This document shows positions 34,473 through 46,800 of a stretch of DNA of 64,000 nt, in pieces. Under the pieces are notes generated by a model. It was not told the origin of the DNA, searched no databases, and saw only the letters and a program-made list of their open reading frames with translations. A program made the position numbers and the translations under genes. Within the stretch, counting starts at the first letter, position 1. Each line of letters opens with the position of its first letter. Origin of the DNA: Margaritispora aquatica (taxonomy: Eukaryota; Ascomycota; Leotiomycetes; Helotiales; Discinellaceae). The stretch is from the NCBI GenBank assembly GCA_007644065.1, contig VJWN01000023.1, forward strand, positions 11,434 through 75,433. The letters run 5' to 3'.

Positions 34473-35993
34473 CTATACAGCGAGAGCATCTTTTGTCTCA
34501 TCCTTCACCTCCGCCATCTCTTGGTCCACGATACCATATTCAACTGCCTTTACCTCATCGATGGTGGCATCTTTGACCGAGCTCTCAGGCTCCTTATCCA
34601 CTACCTCCGATGCACTTTCAGTCTCCGTCCTCACCACGTCCTTGCTTGTACTAGACGACTCCTCGCTTTTCGCCTGAGCGTTCGCCGATGCAGGATCCTT
34701 CTTCTCGTTCCAGTCATTTAACCATCCCTCTACTTGAGGACCCCATACTTTCTCTCCTTCCGACAGATCTTCCCACTTAAGCACATTCTTGCCCAGCTCA
34801 AATTCTCCCTGTCTAGTCCGTTCTAACTCGGCCATCAGAGCTGAAGAGCCAACTGCTGCACCCAAGTCGTGGCACAATGACCGAACATAAAAGCCTGATG
34901 TAACAGTCATGCGAAGCTTGGCTGCTGGAGGGCCTTTGACGGTTGGTTTTGTTACTGTGGTGGGTTTCTCGCTAGTTTTCGTGGATGCTACTGGCGACGC
35001 TGAAGGTGCTCCCAGGCCACCGGACATGGTCGCTTCTTCTGAGATGGTAACTTTGCCCTTCTTTGAGGCTGGGCGCTCATGGACAAGATCATCTTGATCT
35101 TGGCTCATCTTGCGCTTGTTCTGCTCAAATGAAGCCTCAGCTTCGTCTATTGCAGCAGTAGGTTCCTCGATCGCTTCGCTCTCTTGTACTTTGACCGCAT
35201 TCGTGGATTCTTCGGCAGTTTTGCTGGGGACTGTGGGTGGAGCAGCCGCTCCTTCTCCTTTACTTGCTGGCAGAACGTTTTCTTTCTTCCAGAACTTGTT
35301 CGCAACATTCACTTCCGCGTGACCAGCCTCATCAGTAGGGGCCTCGTGCGAGTGTGTTCCTCCTTCCATCCACTCCACCATCTCCAAGTTCAGGACTTCC
35401 ACCGGCCTCCTTTCAATCTCTCTTGGTATCTCCTTTCCTTCCCTAGCATATTCATACAATGGCTTACCATTCATCTTCAACGCAGAGAAGAGAGGTGGTA
35501 ACTGCATGAATTTGCCTCGGAAATTGCCTAACGCCTCCTCCACCATCTCCTTGGTGATGTGATCATACGGATCTCTCCGCAGTACCTTTCCCACACGATC
35601 ATATGTATCTGTGCTCGTACCAAACAGCACAACCGTTTCATAGACCTTTGTGCACAGCAAAAAGTCTTGCAGAGACTTGGTGCCTTTTCCCACTCCAGCA
35701 ATCAAGACACCTGTTGCCAGTGGATCCAATGTACCGCCATGGCCAATTTTCACCTGAACTTTCTTGTCCTTCCGCCGCCGCTTCTGGTTGTGATTCTCGC
35801 GGTCGCGCATACTCTTCTCGCTACTTATCCAAGAGGCAAATAGCTCTGATGGATTGAAGTGGTGTTGCAAATCACGCAGTGCCTGCGCTGAGGAGATGCC
35901 CGAAGGTTTGTGAACGGCTTCATGTTTCAATGTCAGTATTCAAGCTCGATCGACAAATTGAAGGTGGGAGAACTTACCGAATACGCCCTCCAT
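34473..35993 (-). CDS. pus4: tRNA pseudouridine-55 synthase (TruB/Pus4 type)
   Basis: Exon 1 (35993-35978) and exon 2 (35917-34473) join to MEGVFAVHKPSGISSAQALR and a total of 486 residues. The enzyme isomerises U55 in the T-loop of tRNAs. The catalytic Asp is D70 in GHGGTLDPLATGVL. Other TruB motifs: YETVVLFGTSTDTYDRVG, FMQLPPLFSALKMNGKPLYEYAR, and MTVTSGFYVRSLCHDLG. Between about residues 200 and 320 a Glu/Ala/Pro/Lys-rich insertion of roughly 120 residues splits the catalytic domain; a second acidic low-complexity tail ends the protein. Such insertions are common in fungal Pus4. An in-frame ATG at 36035 would add MSRSLWKSIKMGKI, a basic amphipathic stretch that could act as a mitochondrial presequence. 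Divergent from the unknown gene at 36265, 230-270 bases away. Confidence 0.92.
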
Positions 35994-36264
35994 GATCTTT
36001 CCCATCTTGATGGACTTCCAAAGGGATCGGGACATTAGTTTTTGAGCGAATTCGTGGGAATTGATGATCTCACAGGCTGGGATTGAGGACTCGCGGTTTG
36101 GCTTTTTTTCTTATCAGTCCTTATCAAGGGCCTGAGAGTCGAGGCATGATGGTCTGATATCATGTGATACTGCAGTACAGGCGCTAAATTAGTGCACCGG
36201 CTATCTCGGAGATATGTTTTGCCGAGCCGGCCCGACTTCATCGGCAACCAATTAATCCGACAAA

Positions 36265-38108
36265 ATGTCTGGGCTATATCTTCTTCGAACTCATATTCAG
36301 ATCGAGAAACTTTTCGATCAATTGCTCAATGAACCAACGCGAATCCACTTTAGCACTGCCTCAAACCCAGTCGCTCACATGGGTTTTATGGTGGAAGAAG
36401 TTTTGCACGCCTTGCCCGATAACTTAAATTTTGAACATTGGCCAGAATTTGTGCTGGATGGCGCAGAATTCGTCTACGGGGATGACAACGAGCTTGTTAA
36501 TCTAGCCAAGCAAGATATTCACCGACCAGTATTCATTCGAGGTCGATTAATCCGAGAAGATGACAATGCCAACCATTGTAAGCTAAGACTTTCCTGTCTC
36601 ATTTCATGAACCTGTCTTACTGACCAACTACAGTCATAACTAGTGATGGCGATACCTTCATATCTGATTTATGGTCTGGATTTATCTCCCACGCATGTGG
36701 ACCAGCCACTCATTGGGCTAGCTTCGGAAGCCGGTACTTCGAGTTACGACCATCTGCTCGCTACAAGGAGCTCTGGGGCCCCATTGAACGTGCTTTGGGT
36801 GTTTTCTGGGTCAATACCGCATGGGATGAAATCAAAATTGAAATAGGTGATGCTATTAGCGATAACGTTGCTGACAAGATGGTGTACATCTGTGGCTTGG
36901 TATGCAAACTTTCTCTGTGTGAATAATATACAGCTACTCACAACTTCCAGTACTTAAGAAGCGTTTCTGGTGGCACCCAGACTGTGCACGAGCTTTTGGA
37001 CGATGTGGATGATTGCGGTGACCTCCTTTTGGCAGAGTGCGAAAAGAATCCAAAGTTGCGCAAAACACCTCTTTACGAATGGCTCATGGATACCATCCCA
37101 GTGATCGAGAAAGCTTTGAGAAAAGCGGATGAGTTTGAAGCCAATGAAGCAAAGGCCGAAATCGAGAACGCCTCGCAGTTCTCCACCGCTGAACCCGGCC
37201 TTAACTATAGAAAGGGGTACAAAGACGCATACACCTCATCACAATACCCTGATGGCGCCGAAACCTTCACCAGCATCAGTCATGTTATCAATGTCGTCTG
37301 TATGCACGCCGTTGACTCAGGCCGCTGTCTTCTGAGAAGCCTGACTCTTGGCAAGGCCAAGACCATGATTTATAGGGACTTCAACATCACACATCCTCAG
37401 TTAAACGCTCTCGTATCTACTACTGCACCTATAATTTTCAAGAACCTCCCGCGTGTGCTCTTAACTTCAACTCTAGCAAAGGAGCTCAAGAGGCTAGTGG
37501 AGTCAAGCACAAACACCAAAGACACCACATCTAGTGCCAAGAAGAAAAACGAGAGTGAGGAGAAGACGACTTCAGGCTCGAGCGATGAGAAGCGCGAGGT
37601 CCGTAACACAATTTTAAGTGAGAGCGGCATAGGAGAAATCCAATGGCAGCGTCGTGCTATACAGGCAAGCAGATCTAAACCTGGCCCTGTAGCCGGCCAG
37701 AGTTCTGAAGTTGTAGACGCAGATGGAGACGAACAAATGGCCGATGGCGGTCCTGTAGAGATGAAGCAATATGATCAACAGAGCAATGTCTATGATGACA
37801 ACCAAGGACGGGCTTATGATGAGCGAAGATTACTTGACGCCGAGTTCGATGCATCTGGATCAGTCACTCCTTTCGCCAATGGACCCTTCGAGTATGACCT
37901 TAATGCTACGTTCTCTCAATTTTATTCAGTGGTTACTCAGGCTCGGATGCGTCCAGTCAACTCGGCACTCGCTGGCATCACTTCTTTCGGAGATGGTACT
38001 TTGGCCACGGAAAGTGGTTCCAAGGCAAACTCACCCGGTTCCACCGGTGGTGATGGTGGTATTCCTCCTGTTCGGCGATTGTTCGAGCCTTCGTTGAATC
38101 ACCGCTGA
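36265..38108 (+). CDS. Conserved-looking protein of unknown function (578 residues)
   Basis: Three exons (36265-36577, 36634-36899, 36951-38108) with introns of 56 and 51 bases. The N-terminal 200 residues look folded: MSGLYLLRTHIQIEKLFDQL, FITSDGDTFISDLWSGFISH, GPIERALGVFWVNTAWDEI. A helical middle (VHELLDDVDDCGDLLLAECE; FTSISHVINVVCMHAVDSGR) follows. From about residue 400 the chain becomes low-complexity (Ser/Thr/Lys/Glu, then acidic), ending with FEYDLNATFSQFYSVVTQAR and a Gly/Ser-rich tail. No signal peptide or membrane segment. I do not recognise a family. Its promoter region is shared with PUS4. All three exons keep one continuous frame and good splice sites, so it is very likely a real gene. 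Confidence 0.8.
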
Positions 38109-38809
38109 TCTTACGATTGCTTAAAGCTTTACGATTGCTACTTTCGCTTTGCTGCTCTGATCTGGCTTTCTCTGGCGTAGTCATTTGTTCAATGCTCTGT
38201 GGTCCCTTGCATGGAATGGGTGGCTTACGGCACATATCATAGGGCAGAGGTTTTTTTCGGCATTGCCATTGAGTGGTCTGTATTTGAGATCTCTTTCCTT
38301 AGGATGATAAATTTGTTTCGGTCTTCAGCATAGCGTGGGTGGTTTTATGGTTTGCTTCTTCGGATTACATGGCATGAGGCATGGAATTGAGGCTTTCCAG
38401 CTAAAGCGTGCTTTCTTCATAGCGAGGGCAGGAAGGACTTTACTTTCCAATTGGCTTAACAGCTTTGCATCCATGCATGGAAGGCTTGACTGGAAGTCGA
38501 TTTGTATTTTAGGCATCAGGCGTTACGAACAAGCGAATACCCATTTGTGCTTACTGAATGAAATTTTGCATTCAAAAAACTCTTCTAACCTTACCTACAT
38601 GAGTGATTCCTCCCCGATAATCAGCGAAATGATCTGATGTGATGCGGTTTGAGATTTAAAAGATAAGAGAGATCGGAGTACAAACATGCACATGACTAGA
38701 TCTGGATTCCCTTCTCATGATGACTTGGGACGGGAGTAGCCACCTAAGCCTCTGCAGTGTGCTCTAGAGAGATCTCTTTGACTCTACTATAGTAACCGAC
38801 AACTGCTAT

Positions 38810-39240
38810 TTAACAATCGCTTAATTTATACCAAAAAGAGCCAAAATATACCCTTTTAAAACTTGTTATTTTTTACCTTATAATATTTTAAAACGTTAGA
38901 ACTTTAAGCTATCAATTAATTCGATCCTAAAAACCTTTTAATCTTTAGTTTTTAAGTTTTAAATAAGATTTATAAGAGTTATTAAAGTCGGAAATTGATA
39001 AAAGAAAAAGTTACGATTTTCCCCGTAAAATTTTAAGAAAATTTAGTTCTCTAAATTTTTTATTCGGCCGTATAACGAGCTAGCTTTTTTATTTTAAACC
39101 TAATTGTAGAAAAGATTTTTATTATTCGACTAATTAAAATATACTATTTAAAATTCTAATTCTTATATTATATAAGTGGTTTAATTTTAGAGCGAAAACG
39201 ATGAGTTTTAGTGTAAAATAGGGTAAAGTTAAATAGTAGA
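38810..39240. repeat. AT-rich island, probable RIP-degraded transposon remnant
   Basis: Base composition changes abruptly to long runs of A/T with few C or G, as in the block at 1-6000, and returns to normal at about 39240. No frame, LTR or inverted repeat could be recognised, so the parent element is unknown. Confidence 0.5.
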
Positions 39241-39515
39241 TGTCTAGTACTGTAGCTGTAGGGCTACCTACCTACCTCTTTTTCTGTGAATCTAACTGAC
39301 CGGCTCACTATCTGTCTGTCTACTAAGCATATAAGCTAGCACATACCCTCAAAATTCGCAAACCTCAAACTTCACACCCCACTCTCCCAGTCCAATCTGC
39401 TCTGCAGACCGACATGCAACCTCCATACCATAAGGCACTCTACCAACCCTCAAACCCAACTCTCAACACGCACAAGTCACAACTCGTGAAAGTACCTTAC
39501 TACTGTATCAGTAAA

Positions 39516-40205
39516 TGCCGTGCGTGCGTGCCTGCGTGCGTGTGTGCGTCGTAGGAAGATTGCCTACCTACCTACCTACCTACGATACGCTTTCCTCACA
39601 GCACAGCCACACACACTCCTAAGGTCCCAAAGGTAAGGTCAATGAAAGAAAGAAAGACTAAGGTAGTTCAGCGCGGCTGGCTACGAAATTATCTACCCTT
39701 ATGAGACGGGAATGAAGTATTGAGGACGGATAGATATATGTATATATGGTCGGTAGGTAGGAAGTGCCTGTGGTAGATAAGCGAGGTAGAGGGAGGGGAT
39801 TTTAAGCGAGGTCACATATTTGGTTGTTTGGTTGTGTTCTATTACATGCCACTACTGTTGCTATTGCTATTGCTATTGCTGCTTGGAACACAGGCGCGGC
39901 GCTCGCTGGAATGAAGCGCAGACTTGAGTGGATAGAAATTGGAAATTGGAAATTGGAAATCCCAATGACGTGGTAGGTGTCTGAGCAAGTCATGACAAGA
40001 GGTGTGTAGGTATATCTATGTATATGTATATGTATAAGTAAAAGTGCGATCTTCCTTCATTACCTAGGTCGTTGGTCGCAATGTCTACCCACCCACCAAC
40101 CTACCTACCTACCTACCTACCTGAGACAAGGCAAGCAAATAACCAAAGCTCAACATACCAGTTAGCCAATCCATAACAACCCAACCCAACCCAACCCAAC
40201 CCAAT
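39516..40205. repeat. Cluster of microsatellites (GTGC, CCTA, AACCC)
   Basis: Tracts seen: GTGCGTGCGTGCCTGCGTGC near 39516-39549; (CCTA)n at 39561-39582 and 40099-40122; (CCAAC)n at about 40178-40205; also CTATTG triplet-pairs at about 39858-39880. The CCAAC tract is not telomeric. Confidence 0.8.
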
Positions 40206-41954
40206 CCAAGGCTCACTCAGCTAAACCTCCAGATTCCATCTGTTCCCTCCTATCTATGATTCCATCATCACCATCACCATCAAAGTCTTCTCAAAGCCAG
40301 CTCAACGCAAGATCCTGCAAATCTCCCAGCATCGAGTATCGCAAGCATCGAGTATCGCAAGTATTGCAAGTACTTATATAATCCCACGTATCCATCCATC
40401 CACCACAACGAACCTTCCTTCCATCTTCCATCTTCCACCCAACGAGTGAGTCATTTCCTTCTATCTTTCCACATCTTCCCACATCTTTCCACATCTCATT
40501 TCGTCGCTTTTCATCTCCAACGTACAAGGTATCTTGCGCCGCGAGAGGTGAGAGGTGAGAGGTTAGTTAGAGTAGGTAAATTCATATCCAGATGGATAGA
40601 CGAATTTCTTGGGCACCTTCATACATCCATGCATACATACCTCCATACAATATCTTTCATATCTTTCATATCTTTCATTCCTTAGATAAGCAATAACGAA
40701 AATTGATGGTGGTGCTGGTGCTGGTGCTGATTGGGATGAGAAGTTCAAACCTCAAAACCTCAAACCTCAAACTTCAAACCTCGCAAAGCAAGAAAGCAAG
40801 CGATTCAATCGCCATACCAGAACCGGAGATACCTCCTCCCGAAACAGAAACAGACGCATCGCATGCATGCATACATGCATACATACATACGTGCTATACG
40901 CGCAACCCTTTTTGCGAGCTTCACAGACACATCCCCAGTCTACTGATTCGTTACATTACATTACAATGACCATCACTGATTGATCGAGAAAAAGAAGACA
41001 CGAATAAGAGTAAACGCAAGGAGAATGTTTTATGCAAGTTCATATTTATTCAACGGCGAATCCACGCTACCGTCTGTCTGTCTGTCTCTCTGTCTGTTTA
41101 TCCACCCGGTCCCTTTCCTTCCATTCATTCAGTCTTCCCATCCCTTCCTTGAGCCGTCTTTGCTCTATACTCATTCAATAACCATACATACAATTCCAAC
41201 AACCGCAGCATCCATATCGACCCTCACCGTCCTGCTGGACTCCATCAATGGCCTGCAAAGGCATACATGCCACGCAATAACGACCGATTCTCATCATTCC
41301 CCTCACCCCCGATATTTTGGTATTCATCAATGCTCCCAACTCACCAGGTTCATCTCTACCGCTTGCTCACACACTCGCTCGCTCAACATCACACTCAAGT
41401 CTGCCTCTCAAAATCAAGCAAGGCATAAAAACAAAAGAACCATCCCAGTCAAGCTAAAATGCACGCGCGCAAGAAAGCAGAAATATAGCCAAGAGCCATG
41501 AACGAATAAACGAAAAACCCATGCGTCCAGTACTCCACCCACGTATGCCAAGCAGGAAAGGAGACAACAAAACGCCATATATCACTAAGTTGACCCTTCG
41601 AGCCCTTTCATACAATGCCATCGTGGGGTGTCTGGAAGAAGAGGAGTGTTAGCATTCGAATCGAAATCATCCAATTAAAGTAAAAAGAGAACAAAGGGCG
41701 TTTGCGGCAAAGGTATCGAAACGAGGTAGTTGACTGATTTGATTGAACGCCTTCCAGTATGCAGATATGATGTCGTTTCGTGTCGAAGAAGCAAAGGGTA
41801 ATTCGCAGTCATTCGATTGGTGCAATAGATGTATGCCTCGCTAATGTGACGTTGTTTTTCGTATGATGTTGACATTAAAATTAGGAAAGTCGTTGCATGT
41901 TCTGCTTGACCTCAAGCCAAGCGTATCCAAATAGCTTGTGCTCAGGAAAGCGAT

Positions 41955-43877
41955 TTACTGAGTAGCAGCCACGCACCAATGCCTGTGGAACACCCAGGCA
42001 CTCTTCTGACATTCTTTGCTGCAGTATTTCGTCCTTCTACATCTGCGGCACTTGGCAAACTGTCTGGTGAATTCTTCCCACTTGCCACACTGGTAATAAG
42101 CACACTGGCGGATGCCACCACGGCTATCATCTTTGCGGCACAAGTTGCGCATAACCACACCGGCCCAGTATTGCATATCTTGACTGTGGTGTCGCACCGT
42201 GAATTTCTCAACCAATGGGAAGATATTGAAATCATCGGGAAGGAGATATTCCTCCTCTTCTGATTCGCACCCGGATGCTGCTGACGAGCATGATCCAGCT
42301 GCGGAAAATGGGTTAGCATCATCCGCATCCAGCAGATGAAGTTCGGAACCAATCTTGAGTTTGGGTACTAGGTGGGACTTTTGGAAATAGGATCGTAGAT
42401 TGCAGTATTTAGAAACGTAGGCGAGGAGTTGTAGGGACATCAAGACATCTTCGTCTCGAGGCATTGCGGCCAGCACTTGGCCGCTGGTGGTTGGGCGATC
42501 GAGGAGATATCGTGGAATGGTGGCATTTGGCATCGTAGGAGGCGTGTTGGCAGTTGGCGGAGCTGGCGACATGCCCATGGTTGGCCCCGTGGGCGTGGTG
42601 GCATCGTTAATCATGCTTCCGTCAATGACAGAGCGATGTGTGATATTGAATGTCCCCGCGTCTTGTGCCTCGGATACAGTAGGTGTGGTCAGTCCCAGTG
42701 GCGTCTCGACCGCTGTGAGCATGCTGTCGCCCTCTTCCATCGTGATATCTTGGATATTCACCGCGGGCTGAATTTCCGCGCCGTTCAACAGAGAGCTCTC
42801 AGGCTCTCCCGACTCATCTGACGCCATACTATCTGCATTGGGATCTTCCGTCTCCCCCACCATTGATGCTTGATGTCTTATTGAAGGTCGCCTCCGTGAG
42901 CGGGCAGCAGGTGCTGATATCGAGGTTGGTCGCACCGTGGGAGATCGCATCGAATTGGGTGGCAGGGGGGTCGTGGGAGATTCGGGCTGGGAGGTCAGTC
43001 CACTTTGAAATCCTGGAACCATTGATGGCAGACGATCCGCATCACGAACCGGTCGAAGATTGAAGCCGTCTGTGGTGTCCATGGAGGGCACAGCCGTTGC
43101 GAGGGGTTGGATGTTGTGTCTGGAAGGAGGCAAAAAGTGTTGTCTGGCATCTTGACCTCTGTGATGATGATGGTGATGGTGGTGTCTGCTGTGATTGGCA
43201 AAAGTTGTCCGCTCTGGAGGAGAGGTGAGAGCGAATTGGGGGCCGGTTGGGGTGACGTCCATGGACTCGGGCCTTGTCAAAGGATGGTTTGTGTACGTGC
43301 CAGTGAATGTGGCCGAAATATCAATCGATGGTGGAGGAGGTTGTCTTCGCGATGCTCGGAACTCTGGATCGAATCGTGAGGGACGATTGGCAAATGACGC
43401 TCCTTTGTGGGAACTCCTGTGCTCGCCATTCCTCGCGTTGGAGTTGTTTCTCAGCTCTTGAAGCTTCTTGGCCTCCTCTGCCTTTTCCCGGCACCTGTCC
43501 ACGACTTTGATATAATTATCCAGGATGGTTGCAATGACTGGCACCATATCTGCCTCGACTACTCGTGTTCGCACATTCTCCGATCCTCGGACCCCAATGT
43601 TGACAACGCATTGGAAGGCCAAATTCCATTTCCACATATCCATCATATCTTTGCTCCGGCCGGCCTTCAGGAGGCAGACCAAGCGTTCGACACCTCCATC
43701 GACCGTCAAGATGTCTCTAATTCGTGCCGAGGAGGTGGTGAGGTATGCGAGGTGATTGAGAGAATTGATGAGTGGGAGGGTGGAGGTGCAATCCAGTGCT
43801 CGACGATCGTACAAAGCCGTGGTGATACCCACGGATGCCTTGTTGACATTGGGGATGCTGAAATTGACTTCTCTCAT
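41955..43877 (-). CDS. samB: MYND zinc-finger protein, samB/MUB1 family
   Basis: Single exon, 640 residues. The N-terminus MREVNFSIPNVNKASVGITT and the following armadillo-like helical block (SLNHLAYLTTSSARIRDIL; MWKWNLAFQCVVNIGVRG; VVEADMVPVIATILDNY) are hallmarks of the Aspergillus SamB and yeast Mub1 family. The middle is disordered and holds an eight-His run and Pro/Ser/Thr-rich segments. The C-terminal MYND finger spans 592-635 with ligands C592, C597, C610, C613, C619, C623, H631 and C635, all present. Yeast Mub1 works with the ubiquitin ligase Ubr2 in Rpn4 turnover; Aspergillus samB affects polarity, septation and spore-head development. Which role dominates here is inference. The upstream 6.7 kb is gene-free, so a long regulatory region or leader is possible. 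Confidence 0.93.
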   Translation of the reverse strand: MREVNFSIPNVNKASVGITTALYDRRALDCTSTLPLINSLNHLAYLTTSSARIRDILTVDGGVERLVCLLKAGRSKDMMDMWKWNLAFQCVVNIGVRGSENVRTRVVEADMVPVIATILDNYIKVVDRCREKAEEAKKLQELRNNSNARNGEHRSSHKGASFANRPSRFDPEFRASRRQPPPPSIDISATFTGTYTNHPLTRPESMDVTPTGPQFALTSPPERTTFANHSRHHHHHHHHRGQDARQHFLPPSRHNIQPLATAVPSMDTTDGFNLRPVRDADRLPSMVPGFQSGLTSQPESPTTPLPPNSMRSPTVRPTSISAPAARSRRRPSIRHQASMVGETEDPNADSMASDESGEPESSLLNGAEIQPAVNIQDITMEEGDSMLTAVETPLGLTTPTVSEAQDAGTFNITHRSVIDGSMINDATTPTGPTMGMSPAPPTANTPPTMPNATIPRYLLDRPTTSGQVLAAMPRDEDVLMSLQLLAYVSKYCNLRSYFQKSHLVPKLKIGSELHLLDADDANPFSAAGSCSSAASGCESEEEEYLLPDDFNIFPLVEKFTVRHHSQDMQYWAGVVMRNLCRKDDSRGGIRQCAYYQCGKWEEFTRQFAKCRRCRRTKYCSKECQKSAWVFHRHWCVAATQ

Positions 43878-46800
43878 GTTGGCTGAATCCGCACAATTGC
43901 GGTGAGGCAGGAGGTAGTGTCTTCGTCAGATGAATGGGGTTTCAGCTGAAGAATTGTGCTGAAAAATACGATGATGATGATCCCCACACGCAAATGCAGC
44001 TTGCTTGAACGCTCTCAGGATATGCCAGGCCCGTCAGGTCGAGTTAAAAAGGGGATGATGATGATGATGATGAAAGTTTGGTGTAGTGTGATGGGCGAAC
44101 AGAATGTATCGGATGTCGCGAGCCTGCTTGGGGATCACAGTCTGTATTGGTTGAGGGATGGTGGAATGACTGATTGCACACCAACTGTGGCAGGAAATGC
44201 AGCTGTAGATGTCGATGCAGATGTGCCGGCGTAGTTGACGGAACGGCGAGGAGAGCCGATGAAGAATTGAAGGAGTTGGTAATTGAGGCTGGATTATAAT
44301 GGTTGAGGAGGTTGGAATGGGGTCGAAGATTTGTTAGGATTCGTTCGGTGCTGGTGCTGGATGCTGGATGCTGGTTGCTGGATGTGGACGGGCGAGCGTG
44401 TGTGTGTGTGTGTGTCGCAGGTTTGGACTCCTTGATTCAATGCAAACTTGAAGTTGTTGCTTTGGCGTAGATGATTTTCCTTTGCAGATTCCCTTTCTGA
44501 ATTCATACAACGCACCTCTTTCTTCAACCAAGACAGGCTCTAATGAGGAGTTGTCGTGATGTTGAGAGTGGGTGGTGGTGATTGTTGAAAGGTTAGGTTA
44601 GGTTAGTGTTGGACGTGAGGTGTGAGGTGAGAGGTGTGAGGTGAGTCGGGTCGAGTTCGAGGGAAGGGTATGTGAGTGGTAGAGTGGTAGAGTGGTAGTG
44701 TGGGTAGTGTGGTAGTGTGCTTCGGGTGGACCAGAACCTGAAGGGAAGGCAAGGGAAGAAAGTTCTCTTTGGGCGAACGGCGGCTTGGGGTTTAGTTTAG
44801 GGTAGGGTAGGGTAGTGGTAGGGAAGGGTAGGGGAGGGAAGGCTAAAGTAGTGGTAGGGAGGGCGAGGCGAGGCGAGGCGATATGGGAATCCCTGAGTCT
44901 TGGGGGGGCGGCCCTTTGACTACCTAACTACCTATGGCTGTACAGTATGGGATAGGATAGAAAGGATAGAAAGGCAGTGCGTACCCACTGCAAATGGAAT
45001 GGTCTTGGAATTTCGAAAGGAAGGTATATTATTTGAGTGGGTTTCGATCGAGGTTCTAATTATTTTAATCCACATCCACATCCATGCGGTAGGGAACTGT
45101 ACTGTCCTGTCCTGTACTGTATCCACCTGCAAGTTCAAAGGTGGTTCACTCACTCACCTTTTCGATGCCGCCATTCGAGTTCTTCCCTTGGAGAAAGGCA
45201 CAAATCAACCGTGCGTAAGGGAATTATTTATATTACCATTATTACCGCTGAAATTAATTGGCGAGTTACATGGGCAGGCAGCGCAGGGCAGTCGCGCGTG
45301 AGATATTACTGATATTACTTACAGCAAGCAGTACTTGGTAAATAATATAAAAACTCGATAGAATCTATCTATATAGGAATGGGGAGGGAGGAAGGAAGGA
45401 AGGATGGAAAGGGGGGGAGATGTAAATTAATGTAAATAATCAATATATAAATCGATATCAATAATGGACATGCCCTCATTTGAAATTGTATTGTTCACTT
45501 ATTGTATTGTATCGTCTATTGTATTGTATTGTTGGTAACAAATGCTTTATGCAGGGCAATGTGCAATATTCAATGTGCAATTAATTACGAGCCATTATAA
45601 AAAAAACATTGGGTACTTACTTACTGTACTCGTACTGTCGGATACAGTTTTGGCGGGTCCAGCGTCCCAGCTTTTCCTTCCTTTCCCAGCTTCTAGGCAA
45701 GGTACTTAGTGTCAAGTTGTGTCAAGTTCGTTCGATTCCCAATAGAAGGAAGTATTTCCTGTCTCGGTGCTTGATGGGCATCGATATCGATAATGATATC
45801 GGTATATCGGTATATCGGTATATCTATCTATCTACAGTCCGTCCTACGGAAATACCTTCCTTACCTTCCTTACCTTCAGACAGCGGGTGGCGATACGACG
45901 ATGGGATGGCAATGTTCCTGGAAAATTCTATTCCTTCCTTACCTTCTACCCTTCGAAATCGGATTAGTCAGTCAGTCCTTTCACTTGAAATTCTTACAAG
46001 TTTTTTCATGTTCCATTGGAATTCTTTATGATTACTCAGCACAACAATAGAACAATAGAAGGACAATAGAATGACAATGAAATGGCAATGGCAATGGCAA
46101 TGACAATCTAAGAGTGGAGTCACTAAGTAAGGTATTCGCCGTCCGCCACCACCACTCCACTCTATTCGACTCCACCTCAGAGAACAATACAAGACAAAAA
46201 AGAGAGACACAATGAAAGACATTAAAGACAACCAGCGTACTACCATCCCTTACGGTAAAGATACGGGTTTCAAGAACTGCTGACGATTTCAATTCAAAGG
46301 ATGACATAATACAGCAAGAGCATTCAAGCATTCAAGCATTCAAGCATTGAAGCATTGAAAGCTGCAATCACCAACTCCTCCAAGTCTTACTACTAAGGTA
46401 TTATTACCTTATGTTCAGCTGCGATGGCTAGGACAAATTACTGTACCGTATCACCATCGACCTCTAACAACAAAGCCTTTTCACACACACCAGCTCGTCT
46501 ATCTTCGTCCATGTTCGTCCATGTTCGTCCATGCTCATCGTCTCATCTTTTCTTTCAACCCTCATCCCTCAACCCTCATCCTTCAAGTTTATGCCTACTG
46601 GTACCATGAGGTCGGTCACGGTGAGTCGGCATTAAGCATCCACAAAACACCGACACCGACACCGATACTTGGCTGAATTATGCCATTGGGGAGCTTTGAT
46701 TTCTCTCCCCAATGTCCAATGTCCAATCTCGAATCCTCGAACTGATCTTGACAGCTTAAATATAACAAAACTTCATACATTTCTCAAACCATCCAAACCA

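Larger units (their letters stand above)
38109..41954. other. 3.8-kb gene-free stretch with RIP island and microsatellites
   Basis: Left part (38109-38800) is unique sequence downstream of the 578-residue gene. An AT-rich island follows at about 38810-39240. From 39260 to 41500 the sequence is dominated by short repeats listed separately. The right end is the 3' flank of samB. Open frames here are repeat-driven and show no family motifs. Confidence 0.6.

Noticed and set aside
40178..40205. CCAAC array as possible telomere-like repeat
   Set aside because: The unit is not TTAGGG/CCCTAA and the locus is flanked by ordinary genes.
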